Of a stretch of 64,000 nt of DNA, positions 23,178 through 36,359 are shown one piece after another (within the stretch, counting starts at the first letter, position 1; each line of letters begins with the position of its first letter). Below the pieces are notes generated by a model. The model did no database searches. It saw only the letters and a list, made by a program, of their open reading frames with translations, and was not told the DNA's origin. Where the stretch lies: positions 112,530 through 176,529 of the forward strand of contig ML976731.1 of assembly GCA_010015655.1 (NCBI GenBank), read 5' to 3'. The position numbers and the translations under genes were made by a program. Origin of the DNA: Bimuria novae-zelandiae CBS 107.79 (taxonomy: Eukaryota; Ascomycota; Dothideomycetes; Pleosporales; Didymosphaeriaceae).

Positions 23178-24411
23178 GGAGGTGGACAGGGTGGGGGTGG
23201 TGTAGAGACAGTACATAGGGCGTTGGTGGTGAGGTTTATGTATCATATGATATGAGAATTATGAGTAGATTTCTTGAGGGAGTGGGTGGCTTGTGTTGGT
23301 TTGCGGGAACACGTGGTGGGTTAGGCTGTTTTTGAGGTGCGTGATTAAGCTGAATGGGCGGAGACGCCGTCTTTTGCGATGCTTGTGGTCGAAGGCACTG
23401 CGCCGTAGCGGAAGTGAGCTTGCGCTACCATGCCATGCGCGGAAAGCCCACCACCAGGGCACCGAAGCATCAAGACACATGCTAGCAAAGCGTCCATACT
23501 GTCAACACCTCAGCGCATGCGGTTTTCAAGCGCAAGCCTAAGATCGTTCGTGTAATTACTGTAATTACTGAGTAAAATTCGCGGCGCACACTCAAAGCTG
23601 GCCTGAGTGAACATGGTATACAATACGTCAATAATTCTTCGTTCCGGTAGGCTATCCCGGCATTGCTAACCCGCCTAGGAATTGTGGCATCGTCGCATTT
23701 ATTCATGTCTACAAGGTCGCTGACACGATGAATGTAGCGCTTGGGGTTTGTATGGTGGAATGCCCAGCGCGCTTTGAGGAACCGGCAAGGTCTGGGTCGC
23801 TGTCATGAAGTCCTATAATAGGGATAGGTGGTATGAGACGAAGAGGGGCTATTGGCATGTCTGTCTTTGCCTTTATATATGAATGTGTTCTGTTAGGTAG
23901 TTGGTAGTTATCTAATAATTTTATAATTTGGCAAAAGCTCACTCTCCGCTCAACGCTTCGGTCTATCCGTCATTCTCGCGGGTCACGAACGAGCGTGCGT
24001 CAACGTACCAGTATGTCTCCACCGCGTATTCGCTCGGAACCGCTGTTCTAGGCTACATATAAATTTTCCAAGCACGTCAATCTTCTCCCCTCCGACTGCG
24101 GATCCGGCCAAAAATTGGGTCGCTGAACCGCTGTTCTACGGACAGACGAGCCCCAACAACCGCCTAACAAACCCACACGTAGCAGATAAATCTCCCACCT
24201 CAAGGAGTTCTACGACCGGTAGCATTTCGCCTTCCAAACTCACTATTTTTACATTTCCCCACCACAAGTCCTCGTTCTGGGAGCGAAACAACCGGCCACG
24301 TTTACAAACCACGCCAGCCCTGAGATCATCAGCATCTTCGCGAAACGGAAACCACAGCGCCACAGACACAAACGAGTTTGATCCCCCATTGCGATCTTCC
24401 GGTTTTCCATC
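23178..24411. other. UBR1 3' region and gene-poor spacer
   Basis: About 1.2 kb after UBR1. GT-rich 3' sequence follows the stop codon. Short frames on both strands (for example 24136-24369 minus) have no recognisable features. No RNA gene or repeat seen. Confidence 0.45.
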
Positions 24412-24801
24412 ATGAAAACGCCATCCTCTCTAGAAGCTATCCACCGTTACCGCCTCGAAAGGTACCATCGCATGCAAACTCCTCCCACAGCGACCCCAAA
24501 AACCAAAACCGCATCGCAGTCCTCGGAAACTCAACCCCTCCTCGAATCTCCAGTCAACAGCCGCAAACTCCATTTTCCTTCCAAGAACACGAAGCAGAAA
24601 GACTTGGAAACTACAGGGTCTGAGAAGCTGATTGATGTGGAATACGCATCGCCGGACAAAATGACATATCAGGCGAACCGGTTGCAAGATGATGTTGATG
24701 AAGAGCCGCGGCGTTGGTCGGTGATTGAGTGGACGCTGATGTTGAAGATTGGGAGGTTGCTGGAGGGGTGGAATTGGGATTGTGACTGTGATGGATTATG
24801 A
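24412..24801 (+). CDS. possible small hypothetical protein (129 residues)
   Basis: An open frame from ATG at 24412 (MKTPSSLEAIHRYRLERYHR). It is Thr/Ser/Pro/Lys-rich for about 70 residues, then more ordered (EEPRRWSVIEWTLMLKIGRL). It ends in an odd WNWDCDCDGL tail. No family is recognised, no signal peptide or membrane segment. The composition is gene-like and a purine-rich context surrounds the start, but length and lack of homology make this only a candidate. Confidence 0.3.
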   Translation: MKTPSSLEAIHRYRLERYHRMQTPPTATPKTKTASQSSETQPLLESPVNSRKLHFPSKNTKQKDLETTGSEKLIDVEYASPDKMTYQANRLQDDVDEEPRRWSVIEWTLMLKIGRLLEGWNWDCDCDGL

Positions 24802-26239
24802 GATGGGGGACCAAAAGACTGTTATGAAGCAACCTGGAACGCGCCCGCGGGGTGAGGAGGTTGATTACGAGAAATGATCATTCGGTGATCGATCGTTCGT
24901 GGATAGAGGCGAGAGCTGCGGTTTCGGACGCGAGTGGGCTTGTTTGATACTGTCTTGTATCATCGAGAGCAAGTGGTCTCATGTATGTGAAGAAAATACC
25001 CTATGCCGTTGCAGTTATAGCATTTAATCAGTTCTCCGGCGGGATGCCCGCTACAGGTGTCTGAGCTCCCACTCTGATTGCTGGTTCACGCGAGATGGCA
25101 TACTACCATGCAGGCGTAGCAGGCCATGGAAATTAAGTCTTGCAATGTGTCATTCTTGAAAAGTAAACGAGTAATGATTCTTTTCAGATAGCTTACTAAA
25201 CTTGCAACCGCACTGCGTTGAACATGCAAAGGTTCCAAAGTTCCAAAGTTCCAACACCGCGATTGACAATCGACGCCGCAACTTTGGCATAGCTCTTTTT
25301 CGACTTCTTTTACGGATATCCCCGTATTTTCCGTTTGTTGCGTTCTATGGCGCAATGTTTGGAAATCCCGTGAATGCTTCGTCGCATTAGTGTGCTTTCT
25401 GAGCTGATACGCAGACATTTCTCGAAGTAGTACAAAATCATATCTATGAAGCTCTCATAGACGATGTCATACTACCCGTGGCCCTGTAGAGTAGCGGCTG
25501 GACCTTCTAGTGCTCAACTGGAAGTCACTAAAGTATGCAAAAGGTCAAAAGGCATAAATCAGACCTCAGTGAATTGATGTTTTTGTTTGGGTGTGGGCAC
25601 CAGAATCAACTGTTTAGGATTAACAAAACTGTATGCGACTACATTGCATGAGGCACAAAGCTGCGACTGTCCCACTACATCTCTTTCCCGACTCTTTATG
25701 ATTTTTCACTCGCAAGAGGTTGAGTTGAAAGCAGTGTACTCTACAAAGGTTTTCAATTTATTCTTTTTCATCAAGATGCTGCTCCATTGAAACGAACTTG
25801 GGCTGCAGGTTGCAATAAGGGAAGTCGAAATGAGTTCAGTGCATCGTGCAGCAGAGGTCGAAAGGAGGAATACTTCGCTGTCGCTTTCTGAAACATATCC
25901 GCCGTGACGAGAGCGTATAGTGGGATGAGGATTCCCACCTTCCACCACCATAACTCTTTCAGTGCGCTCGTAAACTCGTACATCGTGCTGTTATATTCTT
26001 GTTGATAAACGGTCGAGAAGGTGATCTTGTTACAGCACAGAGGAACGCCGATATACTCATGGTATATTTGTCAAAAGGTGTGACGGTACAGTATAGAAGC
26101 TTGGGCCACCTGAGTACGTGTGGCCCGTGCACGTGACTCACGTGATCCACAGTATATAGCTCCATAGAGTAGCTTCTCAATCAAAACAACGATTGCCTCA
26201 ACACTCTTTTTTCGACGTAACAAAAGGTAAGAGTGAGCG
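24802..26239. other. gene-poor spacer up to the hAT/LTR repeat block
   Basis: About 1.4 kb. Only short overlapping frames on both strands (25086-25418 minus, 25587-25790 plus, 25706-25951 minus) without domains. Composition falls toward AT on the right. A palindromic GCACGTGACTCACGTGATCC segment near 26130 contains two CACGTG/CACGTGA-type E-box-like sites. No gene is supported. Confidence 0.45.
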
Positions 26240-27048
26240 AGAGACCAATTCGAGTATTATTTATAGTCTTAAGTTTATTGCTCCTAAAGTTATATATATA
26301 GCTATAGTTATTAATAATTAAGTTAATTATCTTAGTAGCGTTAGCTTAATTTAGCTTAATTAGCGTAATTAGAATAGTAAATTAAATTAATTAAATTACT
26401 ATAAAGGCTTAATTACCTTAATTAATTAATTTAATTAAGTATTTTAGTATTATAAAAGAACACTATATTATAAGATTAGTATACATTTATCTCCTAGTCT
26501 CTTATTAAGTACTTAGAGTCTATTTTATTATTAGTAAACGCTACTATTTTTATTTTAGTTAAAGATAAAAAACCTGCCCGAATCTAGTCGCGCAGTAATT
26601 AAAGAGCTATTAATAAGTAAGTACTTATTTTACACTATTTTAGCTTAAGTAGGTTACTAAGCTTGCTAAATATACGCTTATAATCGTAGCTAGAAGTAAA
26701 AATAATAAGTATATTAATAGCTAACTATATAAGGTTAGGGTATAATAGCTTAAGCTATAACTAGTGCGTAACTAGAAATTTTATAATATTATTAAAGTAG
26801 TACTCTCGCGTTTATTATAGTTTATAATTACGCTAATTTTTATACTTATTACTAATAGTGTCTTTACTAGCTAGTTTAGCATTAACGATAGCGTCTATAA
26901 CGTCGTTAATAGAGCTATCTACTACTACTTTAAGGCGCTATAGAGGTAGCTCCTATAGCTTATAACTAGCCTAAATCTGCAAGAAGCTAGCGTAATACTT
27001 AGCTAGTAGCTTACGCTTATCTACCTACGCATTCTTATAGTATGTTTT

Positions 27049-27221
27049 TGTCACGAGTCGTAGGTCGAGGGCCCTCGACGGCCCTAGTCCGCTCTAGACC
27101 AGCGCTATCCGGGCCTTCCGCCTATCTACTTCCCTCGCCGCAGCCCTTCTCTTCCCTCTCTAAGGGATCGCCTTAGTACTGTGGATAGACTGAGTCGCCC
27201 GTAGTCAGGGCGCTTTTTACA
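27049..27221 (-). repeat. solo LTR of the 29174-36359 retrotransposon family
   Basis: A 173-bp sequence that is the reverse complement of the LTRs at 29174-29346 and 36187-36359. It starts TGTCACGAGTCGTAGG and ends GCTTTTTACA on the plus strand (TG...CA). It is flanked by a perfect 5-bp duplication GTTTT at 27044-27048 and 27222-27226. This is the product expected from recombination between the two LTRs of a complete element. It retains normal GC content while the flanking hAT relic is highly AT-rich. Confidence 0.95.
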
Positions 27222-29173
27222 GTTTTATAATATAGGTAAAAAAGTATAGTAATATAATAGTATAGCAAGTTTATAATTTTATAGTAATATTTATTTAACT
27301 TATTCTAGCTAGCGCGTACGTTAATTATAAAATAGTTTTTAGGTATATTATAGGCTTTATAGTTAACTAATTTAAACGCTATGGCGATACTATTATAGGT
27401 GTTTAATAAGTATTTAAATACTAAAATAACCTAATAGCTTACGCTAAACCTGCTAGACTTACCTTTATTTTTAAGCTATTATATAGTAAGCTTTAGTAGC
27501 TAAAGTACTTATAAGTAGTTAATAAGTACCTACTAATTAGCTATAGTTGGTCCGTTAGAGCGCATTTATAAAGGCATATTAGTTACGTAGGGTTTACCTT
27601 AGCTTACTTAAAAATTATTTTTAGTAGTTTAATAGTAAATATAATAATTAATATAAAGGTAAAGTAGCTCGTGAAGCTTAACTACGCGCTAGAGAGTAGC
27701 TTTATAGCTATTTAGTAAGTAATAATAGGCTTAATAGGTACTTTAATCTTGCGCTATAGCTTTACTAGTAGGCTATTATTAACGCGACGCTAGTAATTAT
27801 TAAGTAAATTATACTACTATAGTATTTTAATATAGTTAATAACTATAAAAAGTATACTTATAGGTCTTTTACAGCGCTAAGCCTTTATAAATACTACCTT
27901 ATTTATTACTATAGCTAGAGCGTTATTATAGCTCTCTTTATTACGCCTAAATATTACTTATTACCTAAGTTAAGTATATAGTAGCTATAACATAGGCGTA
28001 CGTCGCTAGCGTTTTAGTTATAAATTTCTACTAACTTGCTTTTAGTAACGTTATTAGGGATAATATTATTAAATATATAGTAGCCTAGCTAGCTACCGCG
28101 TACTTTATACTATTATAGAATTTATGCTATAACTTTACCTATCTTCTTACTAGTAGAGTAACTTATAAGCTATAGTAGCGCTAATAATAGGTCTCGCATA
28201 GTGCTAGAATTATTAGTAAAATAAGCTATAATACTAAGGAAGTCGCGATAGCTGCCTTAAGCTATTTAGCTATTAATACTTATATAGATCTTACTAATAG
28301 TATTAAATAAGGTTTTAGTAACCTATAGCTATATAAACGCGTAAACCTTTATTATAAATTTTAATATATTATTATATAACGCCTATAGCGCGTGCGCTGC
28401 TTTTAGATTTATAAACTTAATTACTTACTTAAACTTTAGTATTTTAAACTCGCGTAATAAGTAGTTAATATTTATAATTTATAATATAATAGCTCTTTAG
28501 AAGCCTTAAATATTAAAGTTATTCATAGTATTAACTATCGCGCGCGCTAGCTATTACTTATAAGTAAGTATTTAGTATAGGAAACGCTGTCTATTAGCTA
28601 TAACTAGCGCCTTAACTTTATTATTAATAATAATATAATACGCTATAAGTAAGTAGATAGTAATAAAAGTAGTTATATTAGTAATATTATACTTACTACT
28701 GCCTTGTGTACGCCGTCAATAGTATATATAATAAATAAAAAAGACGCGGTAAGGGAGTAGCTTAGTAACTATATAGTACTTATAGTAACAAACTTAACTT
28801 TTTTTACGCGATAATTACGCTAATAGTTTTATTAACTTAAGTAATTACTACTAATTAAGCTCTATAAAGTTATTAGTAAGCCTGTTAAATAGCGCGTTAA
28901 CACTATTATTAGGCTTACTAGAAGCCTTTATAGTAGCTATAGACCCCTCCTCTAGCGCTAATAATACGCTAGCTAGCTAATTATTATATACTTAAGTTTC
29001 TTATAGCGCCTCTTTTAGCGCTAGAGAGGCTAGTAATAGCAGATTCATAGGTAAAGAAGCCTATAGCAGTAGTATTAATAGGGGCTTAATTAGTAATAAT
29101 AGTTACTAAGTTAATTATAATAACTAAGTTAAGGGCGACATAAGCTACCTCTAGCTCTTTAATAGCTACTAGG

Positions 29174-29346
29174 TGTAAAAAGCGCCCTGACTACGGGCGA
29201 CTCAGTCTATCCACAGTACTAAGGCGATCCCTTAGAGAGGGAAGAGAAGGGCTGCGGCGAGGGAAGTAGATAGGCGAAAGGCCCGGATAGCGCCGGTCTA
29301 GAGCGGACTAGGGCCGTCGAGGGCCCTCGACCTACGACTTGTAACA
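29174..29346 (-). repeat. 3' LTR of the chromovirus (element reads minus)
   Basis: TG...CA ended, 173 bp. It differs from the partner LTR at five C/T or G/A positions, consistent with RIP after insertion. Confidence 0.95.
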
Positions 29347-29639
29347 AAGGCTCTTTTCTTTAAGGGTCTCGACCGCAAGAATAAGTACATAATAACTAGC
29401 CTAATTAGGCCTCGCGTATTACGTAAGATAATAACGTAAGCTAAATCTTAGGCTTATACTAAGGCCTAAAACCCTTTATTTTTACTCTCTACTTGGCGGC
29501 TTACCTCATCCCGGAGGCTCCCTAACCCGTAAGTACAACTTGGCCGATCTATAGCAGTCTAGGGTGCCTGACCCTAGATGCCCCCTATTTCGGTACCTAG
29601 CCGCTCTAAATTTAGGGGTTGTAAAGGTAGACTAACCTA

Positions 29640-30720
29640 GTGCAGGCCTGCCAAGTCGTCCCCGTACTTATTACTTCTCCACCGCCCTCTTCAGCAACCT
29701 TTAGACTTTGTCTAGATATACCTACGCTATTTAGTACTATAAGTACCGCAAACGCTATCCTTAAGGCCCTAGTTAATAAGGCGCGTGCGAGCGCGATTAG
29801 TACTATTAACTTATACTATACCTGCCTTCCTATTATCTTAGACAGCCTTAAGTAGTCTAATTATAAGAAGATAAAGCTTTGCTAGTTTTAGGTTAAGGAG
29901 ATGCGTCGTGTCTAGTCTAGGGTAGTATATATTAATCTTAGCCTAATAGATTTAGAGGACTATAATTTAATCTGCCGCTACGATGCCTGCTACGGCGGTA
30001 ATAAGAATTATTAGTAGGTAAGTTAGCGCTTCGAGGATTATATAGGGGTTTCGAGGCTAATTAGTAGCAGATACCTAAAGACAACTTAGAGAACGTGTTA
30101 AGTGCCTTAATTACCCTTATACCGCGCTCGAGCTAAATTAATGCGTACACATGTAATAAGATTAACCTCTCTAGATTAGATAAGGTATTAGTAAAGGCCA
30201 CCACGCAGGTACTAGAGACAGAATAGAGCAATATTATTATATAAGTATTATTTAGTATAATTAAGGGTTATCTAGACTAAGTCGCATAGGGCCACCGGAT
30301 CCAAATTCTACGGAAACCCGTTAACCCCCTACTACTTAGGTTATAACACCTGGCCTCCTAAGGAGATTATTCCGGTGGTGGGCCTCTCTATTAAGGAGAA
30401 GCAGAAGAGGAAAGCTTCTACTATAGAGGGGGGTAGTCTAATTTTCCTAGTTACTACTAGTGCTCTTACCCCTAGGCGCAAGAAGGTTACTCCTAAGTTA
30501 GTAAAGGTCCTTAACCCTAATCCTAGGTTATTAATGCTAATTTAGGGTAGTTAGCGTTTAAGACTAGTATCCTAGCCACGCTGGACTTCCTTGCGGAGGA
30601 AGTAAAGAAGAAGATTAAAAGTAAGAGTAGTTAAGAGACTTTTTAGTAAGCCTATAAGTCTAAGCGCCTAACTAATTAAGAGGGTTATTTAGTACAATCT
30701 AGAGATTCCTGCCCTTATTA
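29640..30720 (+). pseudogene. decayed antisense ORF between pol and 3' LTR of the chromovirus
   Basis: On the plus strand, opposite to gag-pol, coding-like sequence begins near 29640 and is open to 29855 (CQVVPVLITSPPPSSATF, INLYYTCLPIILDSLK). It continues with stops: VKEMRRV, VVYINLSLIDLEDYNLICRY at about 29923-29982, then a DACYGGNKNY segment. With the two Tyr (TAC/TAT) as RIP products of Cys, the latter has C-x2-C-x6-C spacing. Further coding-like runs reach about 30720. Function unknown; position and orientation match the intact antisense ORF of the other chromovirus in this window. Confidence 0.5.
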
Positions 30721-33700
30721 ACGGTGTCTAGATTTTATTCACGTTCTATACCCTTAGGCGGTTTTGGTTAGGTTTTAGTTGGCTATAATCGCGTTGGGTA
30801 CGGTCTAAATAGGCTTATAAGCCTCTGTTAGGCCCCGAGAGGCGTGAATAGGCCTAGATAGCTTATTCTAGTCTTTAGTCTATTTAAAAATCCTTTGCCT
30901 TGTTTATTCTAGTATTTCGTAGCCTATAAAGTGTACTCTCTAAGGTAATCTATTACTAATTACTATCGAGTGCTGTCTTCCTCCTTCTCTGGGAGGGCGA
31001 CCCCGCCTCTTAGGCTCTTGTCTAGGGCAACCTTTAGTCTCCTTGTCTAAGCCCTTTAGGAACTACTTTATCGCCCCTTTAGAGATCTCCTTTGCAGACA
31101 ACCACTAGTTCTTATTATTATTATATCCTTTCTACTTAACTTTATACAGCTATTCTCCGTCCTAGAGTACCCTAGATCTAATTCCTTTAATTAGGTATAT
31201 ATCCTCCCCTGCTTGTGGTATAATAACCTTAGGCGGGCTTTACTCTTATTATAGCAGTCCTTTTAGGGCTGCCTGGTTTAGGAGAGACACATAGAACACT
31301 AGGTAAATATTAAAGTCCTTTAGCAGCTCTAGCTTATATGCCTATTAACTAATTTGCTGTTTTACCCTATAGGGACCTTAAGACTTATAGTTAAGTTTCT
31401 TCTTAGGCCTAGTTGACCGTATGTTGCGGGCGTTGAGGTATACCATGTCCCTTACTATAAAGGTTTAGGCCTTATGCTTCCTATTGTACCACGTCGCCTA
31501 GTACGCCTGTGCCCTGAGGATCGCTTGGGTTATTTAGGCCCTAGTCTAGGCTAGAACTATCGCTCTGGCCCTTACTATAGGTACCGACCCGCGCAGCTAT
31601 ACTTCTCGGGGTAGGCCTACTATTAGTAGATTTAGGCTATATACTATAATAAATAGCAACACTCCTGTAGAGCTATAGATGCTATTATTATACGAATATT
31701 CTACTTTAGATAGAAGGTCCGCCTAATTAGATTATTTGTAGTTGCAGAACACTTAAAAGTACTATTTAAGCGTTTAGTTCTATCGTTCTGTCTGTCCGTT
31801 TGTCTGCGGGTGGAAGGTAGTAGAGAGAAGTTACTTAGTTCTTAAATATTAAGTAAAGGTGCTCTAATAAGCTAATATAAATAGGCTGCCTCTGTCCATA
31901 ACTATTAACTTTAGAGGGCTATATAGGCGTAGAACCTCTCTTTTAAAGACCTTAGCTAGCTTTACTGCCTTTAGGTCCTTTCGCGTGGGGATATAGTATG
32001 CTATCTTAGAAAACTAGTTAATAACTACTAGGATGCTATTATAATAATAGGCTCTAGATTTGCTCTTAGGTAGATCTATTACTATGTCTATAGTAATATC
32101 CTCTTAGATGCCCCTTAGGACTAGTAGGCTATTAAGTTGGCCGTGCGTCGCGTGTTAGATAGGTTTTACCCTAGAGTACGCTTAACAGGTCTAGACGTAG
32201 TTCTTTACGTATTATTAGATACTAGGCTACTAGAACTCTCGTAGCACTAGCTCTAAGGTCTTAATAAAATTAAAATAGCCCGCGAGGGGGTTATCGTAGT
32301 ATTATTAAAAAACGTGTACCCTCGCCAAAGGTGGCACGTATAGCCTATTCTCGTACTGTAATAGGTTGGCCAGTCTAATTATCCAGCGCTTTAGCCATTT
32401 TGGCTTTGCCATCTCTGGCCCTTAGAGGTACTAGAGGATTCGTTCTGCAGTTTTGTCCCCCTAGCTATTTCTCTTTAATAGCTCTACTATAGGGTAAGCG
32501 CTTACTAAATCGTTTACCGCTACCTCCTTAGTCGCTAACGTTTTAGGTCTAGCGACCCTTGTTGCTACCACTAGTCTAGGGCTTCCTACCTATTTTAGTA
32601 GCTATAGGCTGCCTGCTACGCCTGCTTTATCTAAAGCGTCGCCTTTTAGCTATAACTTATACTATAGGGCCTTAAGGAGTCTTTGCTAGGAACTACCTAT
32701 CCCGCCTAAGCTTGTTTCCTCCTCTAACTCGTAGTTAGGTCTCCGCGATGGTCTGTTAGCGGGATTTATCCTTCCTAGATAGTGTTTAATTTTAAAATTA
32801 AATGTCGCGAGCTATTTGGCCTATCTTGCCTACTATTTAGTTAGGACTTTTATAGACATGAACCCTTGCAGGTTAGTATAATTAGTTAAAAGCTTAACCT
32901 TCTTACTAATACCCTCTAGGTAGTGTCGCTAATGCTTAAAAGCTTTAATAATTGCTAGTAACTTGCTATTATGCGTGTTATAGTTTTGTTCTGCCTAGTT
33001 TATCTTACGCGAATAAAAAGTAACTAGGTGCTATTATAGCTTCTTATGTTTGTCTAATTGTGGTTGGCTTAAGATACCCGAGATCGCGAAACCTAAAGCG
33101 TTAGTTTTTACTCTTAAGGGTCTTTTAGGGTTAAAGTAGGCTAATAAGGGCCCTCGCATAAAGCTCTCTTTTAGCTAGTAAATAAAGGCCTTAGCCTACT
33201 TTAGTAGGCTTATTATAACTAATTCCTTAAGTCTTTATCGCTATTCGCCCTTAGTGGCTCCCTCTAGCCTTCTTATTAGGGCGTAAAGGGGTGCCGCTAC
33301 TTAAAAGAATCCTTCTATAAACCTTTAATAGTAGTTAGTAAAGCTAAGGAAGATCCTGACTGCTTAGACTAAGTTTAGTTTAGGCTAATCTTTTATAAAG
33401 GCGACGCGGTCCTCCTCTATCTCTACGCTGTCTAGGAATACTATAAAGCCTAGGTATCCTACCTTGCGTGTGTAGAATTCGCATTTAGACAGTTTGGCGT
33501 ATAGCTAGCGTTTAACAAGGCGTTCTAGTACTATCTAAACGTGCTAGATGTGTTCCTCCTTCGTCTTAGAGTAGATAAGGATATTATCGAGGTATATAAT
33601 ATAGCAGATGTCGAGAAGGTCTAATAGTGTGTTGTTAATATAGCTTTAGAAGGTCGTAGGCGCGTTTATTAAGCTAAAAGGCATTACTATATATTCGTAC

Positions 33701-36186
33701 TATCTATACCTTATTTAAAAGGCTGTCTTCTATTTATCTCTTACCTTAATTTAGACGCGGTAGTAGGCATCCCTTAGGTCTAGTTTAGTGTAGATCTAGG
33801 TATCCCCTAGTTAGTTAAGGGATTTCTGTATTAAGGGAAGTAGGTATTAGTTCTTTATTATAACTATATTTAGTCCCTTATAGTTAACGTAGAGGCGGAG
33901 GCCTCTATCCTTTTTCTTTACGAAAAGGATTAGTGCCCCGGCGCTTAATCGCGACAATTAAATAAAGCCCTATTTAAGGTTCTTTTAGATATAGTCGCGC
34001 AGAACTGCCAACTCTGACTCTAATAGACTATAGAGTAGTCTAAAAGGCACTTCCTTGCCTTCCTCGATATCGATCTTTATCTTATAGGGGCTATGGTTGG
34101 CAAGGATGCTCGCGGCTTCTTTAGAGAAGGCTTTCTCCCACCGTCCCTAGTATTCTTTAGGTAGCGTCTTAGGTGGGCCTCCTAATGTGTCCTTTAGGGT
34201 GGCATACATAACAAAATAGTTATTTACTATGTTTTTAGCTATGCTGGCGAACTTTTCTGCTAATTTAGTAAAGATCTTAGTCTATTTGCGCTTCCTATGG
34301 GCGAAGCGGATAGTCTTATTATAGAAGTTTACGATAGGGTTCTATTCTGCTAGCTAGGGCATTCTTAGGACCATGTTAAATCTACTAATATTACTAACTA
34401 TGAACAGGCAACTACTGCTCTTAGTTTTACTATAACTGTCTGTGATGGTGTAGGGGAGCTTTGCCTGGCCTAGAACGCCTAAGTCTTGTCCGTTTAGCGC
34501 CACGTAGCATTTGCCTTTTATTATTATTACTGTAACCCCTAACTGCTTTATTAGATTACTACTAACGAAATTCGCTTTAGCTCTGTAGTCTACTAGGGCT
34601 TTAATTTATTATTAGTTACCCTCGTGCTGTACTTTACTATCTAGTATAATTAGTAAGCTACTACTCTTATCTCTAGGGGTCCTTATAGCTGTAACTAGTT
34701 ATTATTAACCCTTATTATAGTTAACCTTGCCTATAGACTATTAGGCCTCCTAGTCTACAGCTTGTCTTTCCCCGCCTTGGCCTTGTACTTTGAATAGGAC
34801 GCCTTATAATAGCCTGGTTCGTGGTAGTAAAAGTATTAGTCCTTGTCCTTGTCCTCTACTGCCTAAGCCTTTTTCTTGCTATTCTTGTCGCGACGGTCGC
34901 TGTCGTGGCGTCTTTAGTATAGTCTTGTGTTATTTAATCTAGATCGCTTTCGATCGCGCCTTTTATTGGCTGGCTTATTAAGGAAGTTATTATTAACATC
35001 GTGTATATATTATTTCCTTAACTTATAAGGTTTTAACGCTTGCTAATATATATTTGCCTTTACTTTTAAGCGAAAGAGGCTCTTCTATTCGCGTGGCTGC
35101 TATTCAAGGCGTTTTTAGATTTTCTTGTCTAGTGCCGTGTAGAAGTTATTAATATAGTCTTTATTATTATTATTTAAGGCCTTCTCTAAGTCGCATTCCT
35201 CCTATTAGTTCTTAAGGTAGTTAAGGAGTTCTGTAGGGGTCTTCTTGCCTTATTTAGCTACCTTAATCCTTCGGCGAGCGGTACTCTTTCGCTTTTAAGC
35301 TAATCTTAGGGAGTCTACTATAGTCTGCTATAAAAGGTCTTAGGTAACTTTCCTGTGTCGCTTCCGCTGTAGGATCTTAGTAACTATTTAGTTTTAGTAG
35401 TTACGTTATATATCTCTTAAGTATCTTACTATAAACCTAACCTGCGCTTTGTTAGTTTTAAGAGCGGGTAAGAAGTTAATATAGTCCTTATAGGCCCTTT
35501 TTTATAAGTTTAGTTCCTTGCGACCCTTGCCCTTAAATTAAAAAAGTTTTAGTGGCTTTAGTAGCTATGCGTCTAGGGTAGTAGCTACTATTTAAATTTA
35601 ACGTTCTTTGTCGTGGCTAGTGTAGGCCTGGCCTTGTCTATTCTTCTTCCGCGGGCGTTAGATACTTCTAGAGGCCCTAGATTAGTCTTAACTAGCATTA
35701 TCTAAGCTTAAGAACGCGTCTTTTATTAAGCTATTACTTAATAGGTTATTACTTGTGTCTTTAGCCTTGTCTAGGTTGCCGTGACCCTCCTTGGGCTCTA
35801 GGGAGTTATTAGAGATGCTAGTAGTTATTATCTTATTCTTAACTAGGGTCTTGCCTTTAGATTAGTGACGCTCTACTATTAGGGAGGCCTCTATTTTTTA
35901 GATACGTTATTAGAGCTGTAGCACGCCTAGGCGTTCTTAGAGGGTAACTTTCTTTAATTATTAGTTATTATTACTGCCTATAACGGTAGGGGGGTCTTCC
36001 TCTAGGTCTATAGGTGTCGTTAGGTCTTCTATAGGCGTTGTAACTATTAAAGGCTTTTATTTAGAGGGTCCTGCGAGTAGTAACCTACTTTAAGGGTCTC
36101 TTACTATCTTTAAGGTCTGGTAGGTAACTCTTCGTGTCGATTCTATCGTACAGGTGAATTAGATATGAGGGGGTAAGGGATCGTAT

Positions 36187-36359
36187 TGTAAAAAGCGCCC
36201 TGACTACGGGCGACTTAGTCTATCTACAGTACTAAGGCGATCCCTTAGAGAGGGAAGAGAAGGGCTGCGGCGAGGGAAGTAGATAGGCGGAAGGCCCGGA
36301 TAGCGCCGGTCTAGAGCGGACTAGGGCCGTCGAGGGCCCTCGACCTACGACTCGTGACA
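36187..36359 (-). repeat. 5' LTR of the chromovirus (element reads minus)
   Basis: TG...CA ended, 173 bp, flanked on the right by the CTAGG target duplication. It contains a GGGCCCTCGA palindromic GC-rich core that keeps balanced composition in an AT-rich setting. Confidence 0.95.

Larger units (their letters stand above)
29174..36359 (-). mobile_element. Ty3/gypsy chromovirus LTR retrotransposon, complete but RIP-degraded
   Basis: Two 173-bp LTRs (29174-29346 and 36187-36359) differ at five sites, all transitions. They are flanked by a 5-bp target duplication CTAGG (29169-29173, 36360-36364). Coding order on the minus strand is gag at about 36100-34700 with a damaged CCHC knuckle (YFYYHEPGYYKAS near 34840-34790), reverse transcriptase near 34000-33300 (TKLDLRDAYYRV; YLDN box at 33594-33583), RNase H near 33100, integrase near 32220-31600 (DITIDIVIDLPKSKSRAYYY) and a chromodomain near 31200-31080 (LYKVK*KGYNNNKN*WLSAK). 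The chromodomain places it in the chromoviruses. Stops and a catalytic Asp-to-Asn change make it inactive. A purine-rich tract next to the left LTR (29349-29362 on minus) is a likely polypurine tract. Confidence 0.93.

Noticed and set aside
27049..27221. Terminal inverted repeat pair with 29174-29346 (a 2.3-kb TIR element)
   Set aside because: Each copy has its own 5-bp duplication, and the right copy pairs directly with 36187-36359, so they are LTRs rather than transposon ends.
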